NCBI GenBank assembly: GCA_004154925.1
Contig: QJNS01000191.1
Location: 62,001 to 126,000, forward strand
DNA from: Monosporascus cannonballus
Lineage: Eukaryota; Ascomycota; Sordariomycetes; Xylariales
Reading direction: 5' to 3'
Length of the DNA stretch: 64,000 nt
In this document: one piece after another, positions 62,377-64,000 of the stretch
Numbering within the stretch: the first letter of the stretch is position 1
Layout of the letters: the number at the start of each line of letters is the position of its first letter
The notes under the pieces: model-generated
Seen by the model: the letters and a program-made list of their open reading frames with translations, nothing else
Databases searched by the model: none
What the model was told of the DNA's origin: nothing
Program-made: the position numbers and the translations under genes

Positions 62377-64000
62377 ATTAACTATCAAAGTCTGTGAAAA
62401 GGTTTTTAAATTTAATCGATCTTTATCGTAAACTATAAAATTTAAAGAAATGCTACTTAACTACATATAAAGTCTTTAATACTATTGTTATAAAATAAAA
62501 TAAACGATTTTACAATGTTTTAGTGGTGTTTAAATTATAAATTTTATAAATTAAAAATACAACATGTATTATTTTAATTTGGATACTGTATATACAAATT
62601 ACTTAATTTTTAAATAAAACTGAAAATATAAAATAATGATTCAAAAACACGTTATTTAATAACCTTTAATATAGTATAATTTAACTCGAGTTCTCTTTTT
62701 AAAACAAATTAAAGTGTAGCATTAATTATAAGCTAATTAAACTTCGTAGTTTTTAAATATACGTCAATATATTAACATTTTAAATTTTAATATAAAATAT
62801 ATCTACTAAAATTAATTCAATTGATAGAGGATATTACCATCGATATTAAGATGTATTCTAATCTGTTACAAAAAACAAGGTAATTATGAAAACCAAAACT
62901 TTTTATTAAGTTTATATTACTACGGATTTTATAGTTTCTTTTATTAATTTAGCGGACCTTTAATTTAATATATCTGTAATATAGTTCTTTAATTGTAGAG
63001 GTTATTAGTATTTATTCGTTTTAATAGGTTTAACGTTTTAGATATTTTAAAATGCCTTTATTGTAAATGTTCTATAGATCTTAAATAAAATAAATAATGT
63101 TATTTTCAATACTTTAAATCTTTATGGGTTCTTCGCTTTAATATTATTTTAATCTAATATTTGGAAATTTATAATACAAGTTATAAATCTGATATTCAAG
63201 GCTTATCGTTTAAAGCATGATTTGTAAAATGAGATATACTATAAATATTTCTATATTTATCAAGTTCTCTAGTTTAAATCTTTACTTCAGAAATTCTTAG
63301 TGCGATAATTCAAGTGTTAGAACAAAAATATAATAAAAGATAAATTAAAAAATATAAAATCTTTTCCAATTAATTTTTAATAATTCTTTATTTAAAAAGA
63401 AGTTAGTGTAAATATCTCAATACTTTTAAGTAATACAGAGCTCTTTGAAAGAAACGGTTAAATTTTGAAAGAATGCTTAAACTGGTTCCTAGATTTTCAA
63501 TACAGTATTGTATTAATAAATTATATTCGATGGAATGAGTACTTTTAAGAAAAGATAATTCTATTTCTTTAAATATTCTGTGATTTCAATATAGCATTCA
63601 AATTATTCCATTAGTTCTATTATTAAACTATATTAATTTACTTTTTACTGTATAATAGCGGCTTAGTACTCACTTTCTCTCCATATTCAAGCATTATCAT
63701 TCTAGTTTCGATTATTAGTCGAAATCTTAATATATTTTTTAGTTATATAAATACTAATATAATAAAATTGTCATATTCATTTTGAAAGTTTATTATGATT
63801 AATCTTTTATTGTAAAAATACATTTAATTGAGGTAAAAGTAGATCTTATATATTTTACGATTTGATATCTAATTTACATTTTTCTAATACTAGTTTTAAA
63901 ATCAGTAATATATATCCCTCTTTTTATATCTGAATAAATATAAACCTTATTAACAACCTTTCAAAGTTTATAAACGCAATTACATATTTATAAAATGCAT
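62377..64000. other. RIP-like AT-rich DNA, no supported gene
   Basis: AT-rich sequence to the end of the window with no recognisable coding, RNA or repeat feature. Confidence 0.6.

Noticed and set aside
1..64000. CRISPR arrays, rRNA genes or bacterial-type operons
   Set aside because: None seen; spliceosomal introns, LTR elements and RIP-type decay all indicate a fungal nuclear genome.

Overview
The window looks like part of a filamentous ascomycete (Pezizomycotina) genome with two kinds of DNA. About 57 kb is extremely AT-rich. It still keeps CpG while CpA/TpG is scarce and TpA abundant, the pattern left by repeat-induced point mutation (RIP). Almost every recognisable object in it is a mutated LTR retrotransposon or a short terminal-repeat element. 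From about 38,481 to 45,150 there is a balanced-composition island with three intact, intron-containing genes. The species cannot be named from this sequence. Element names used here (family G, family K, element H) are my own labels.

Layout. 1-9,781 is mutated AT-rich DNA with one Tc1/mariner-like MITE (3,291-3,744). 9,782-10,198 is a well-preserved solo LTR. 10,449-25,862 holds two family G Ty3/gypsy chromoviruses arranged head to head 138 bp apart; each has a family K Ty1/copia element inside its 5' LTR (10,747-16,243 and 16,581-22,064, both with perfect 5-bp target duplications). 25,863-38,480 is a third G copy (G-C, minus strand) lying in the pol gene of the second. G-C has itself received a complete fourth G copy (G-B, 28,077-34,825, TSD TGACA), a solo G LTR, and three very short TG...CA elements. 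G-C is cut off inside gag where the island starts.

The island carries, in order: a fungal rhodopsin-domain (SAT4-type) 7-TM protein gene on the minus strand; an approximately 0.8 kb divergent promoter region; a 588-residue major facilitator gene on the plus strand; and, converging on it, a 244-residue FSH1-type serine hydrolase gene. For all three I found splice models that keep the frame and sum to whole codons. A drug/metabolite exporter beside an FSH hydrolase is a combination seen at the edges of secondary-metabolite clusters, but no synthase is present here, so that role is inference.

45,151-64,000 is AT-rich again: a 5' portion of a fifth G copy (45,547-49,338), a complete second-type chromovirus H (49,989-57,289), a second MITE (57,400-58,233), and a well-preserved solo LTR of H (61,958-62,376).

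Most notable observations: (i) an ORF antisense to pol at the 3' end of family G, present in two copies, with a Cys-rich and then Lys/Arg/Glu-rich protein; (ii) three G copies interrupted within a few bases of the same pol position; (iii) two MITE families sharing the same outer terminus and a 2 x 17-bp subterminal repeat design; (iv) several 74-211 bp TG...CA insertions with 5-bp target duplications; (v) an FSH hydrolase whose acid residue of the triad looks replaced.
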